Source: Sphingobacterium sp. SYP-B4668 (GTDB taxonomy: Bacteria; Bacteroidota; Bacteroidia; Sphingobacteriales; Sphingobacteriaceae). From it: 64,000 nucleotides of DNA. Of the stretch, positions 63,647-64,000 are shown piece by piece; position 1 is the first letter of the stretch, and every line of letters begins with the position of its first letter. The stretch is from NCBI RefSeq assembly GCF_027627455.1, contig NZ_CP115483.1, positions 2,604,001-2,668,000 on the forward strand, read 5' to 3'. A program made the translations under genes and the position numbers. Under the pieces are notes generated by a model. The model was not told the DNA's origin and did no database searches. It worked only from the letters and a program-made list of their open reading frames with translations.

Positions 63647-64000
63647 ATGAAGAAAATAGGAATATTGTTGATCATGCTGTGCACCACATTAGATGTGGTG
63701 CATGGCCAACAGGGGAAAGATACGCGACAAACGAGCTATGATGGCGAGAGCCAATATGCGGCTTTTTCGCCCGACGGAATCCCGTTTGTGGTAAGTGAAA
63801 AGCCCTGGGATGTAGATTCGCTTGGTAACCACCGAGCGGTGGTGCGTATTGATGGAGTTGGAGGGCAAGAAGCGGTTTATGTAAAATTGCTCTGGAGAAG
63901 GCCCGATCTGAATCCGGCGCATAAAGCCATCGTCATCCGAAAAAAAGGAAGTATAAAGGAGGTGAAGCAGCTATATGTGATGAACATCTCAGCCGAACAG
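63647..64000 (+). CDS. exported protein, possible glycoside-hydrolase-associated (partial)
   Basis: The visible 118 codons start 10 bp after SusD. A signal peptide (LLIMLCTTLDVVHGQ) is followed by FVVSEKPWDVDSLGNHRAVV and KLLWRRPDLNPAHKAIVIRK. The GNHRAVV and WRRPDxxP pattern resembles N-termini of Bacteroidota glycoside-hydrolase-domain (DUF6067-like) proteins, from memory. The position after SusCD supports a polysaccharide-related role. It is cut by the right edge. Confidence 0.55.
   Translation, partial: MKKIGILLIMLCTTLDVVHGQQGKDTRQTSYDGESQYAAFSPDGIPFVVSEKPWDVDSLGNHRAVVRIDGVGGQEAVYVKLLWRRPDLNPAHKAIVIRKKGSIKEVKQLYVMNISAEQ

Overview
The window is chromosomal DNA of a Bacteroidota bacterium, most likely Sphingobacteriaceae (Sphingobacterium-like). 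The evidence is two SusC/SusD nutrient-uptake loci, a sigma-70/FecR/SusC/SusD regulatory cassette, SPII lipoproteins with Cys-Lys-Lys after the lipobox, weak ribosome binding sites, TAnnTTTG-type promoter boxes, and a moderate GC content with local excursions. The taxonomic call is an inference from protein style, not from a marker gene.

Layout. 1-4148: tripartite drug-efflux operon (MFS pump, HlyD adaptor, TolC channel, small leading protein) with a divergent AraC regulator. 4430-13695: housekeeping and stress genes (lipoprotein, tandem UspA protein, P-type cation ATPase, S41 peptidase, then a NEW3-protein/ABC-ATPase/ABC-permease operon). 13885-18339: a GC-richer cassette with an accessory DNA polymerase III alpha subunit overlapping a Y-family polymerase, divergent from a small XRE regulator; this resembles a damage-tolerance (mutasome-like) unit.

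18340-35606 is a defence-type island under active turnover. It holds a YhcG/DUF1016 nuclease followed by a duplicated scrap of the XRE gene; a P-loop kinase gene split exactly in its Walker A motif by a 1251-bp IS3-family element; decayed pieces of a second YhcG gene and of a KAP-like ATPase; a tight operon of a MazG-like pyrophosphohydrolase, a nuclease-DUF2075 helicase and a 1403-residue Mrr-nuclease/NACHT STAND protein; a DEAH helicase with a C-terminal nuclease-like domain; and an opposing operon of XRE regulator, frameshifted small winged-helix gene and PD-(D/E)XK nuclease. Beside it, 35824-36108 is non-coding DNA with strong interlocking inverted repeats (pseudoknot order) and three short hairpins.

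36269-42332 is a SusC/SusD/thioredoxin-like operon. 42400-48197 holds small Bacteroidota-specific proteins, a membrane-anchored LytTR-like regulator, a DUF5675 protein with a two-helix membrane protein, and many short dispersed and tandem repeats. 48307-55119 is a tandem array of four paralogous IPT/TIG lipoproteins read leftward. 55553-64000 holds a membrane protein and a sigma/anti-sigma-controlled SusC (with STN domain)/SusD locus, whose next gene runs off the right edge.

The best candidates for an undescribed system are the MazG + nuclease-DUF2075 + Mrr-NACHT operon (22782-29252) and the XRE/winged-helix/PD-(D/E)XK operon (32914-35606) with its neighbouring structured non-coding region. 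All functions are predicted from sequence reading; no database search was run.
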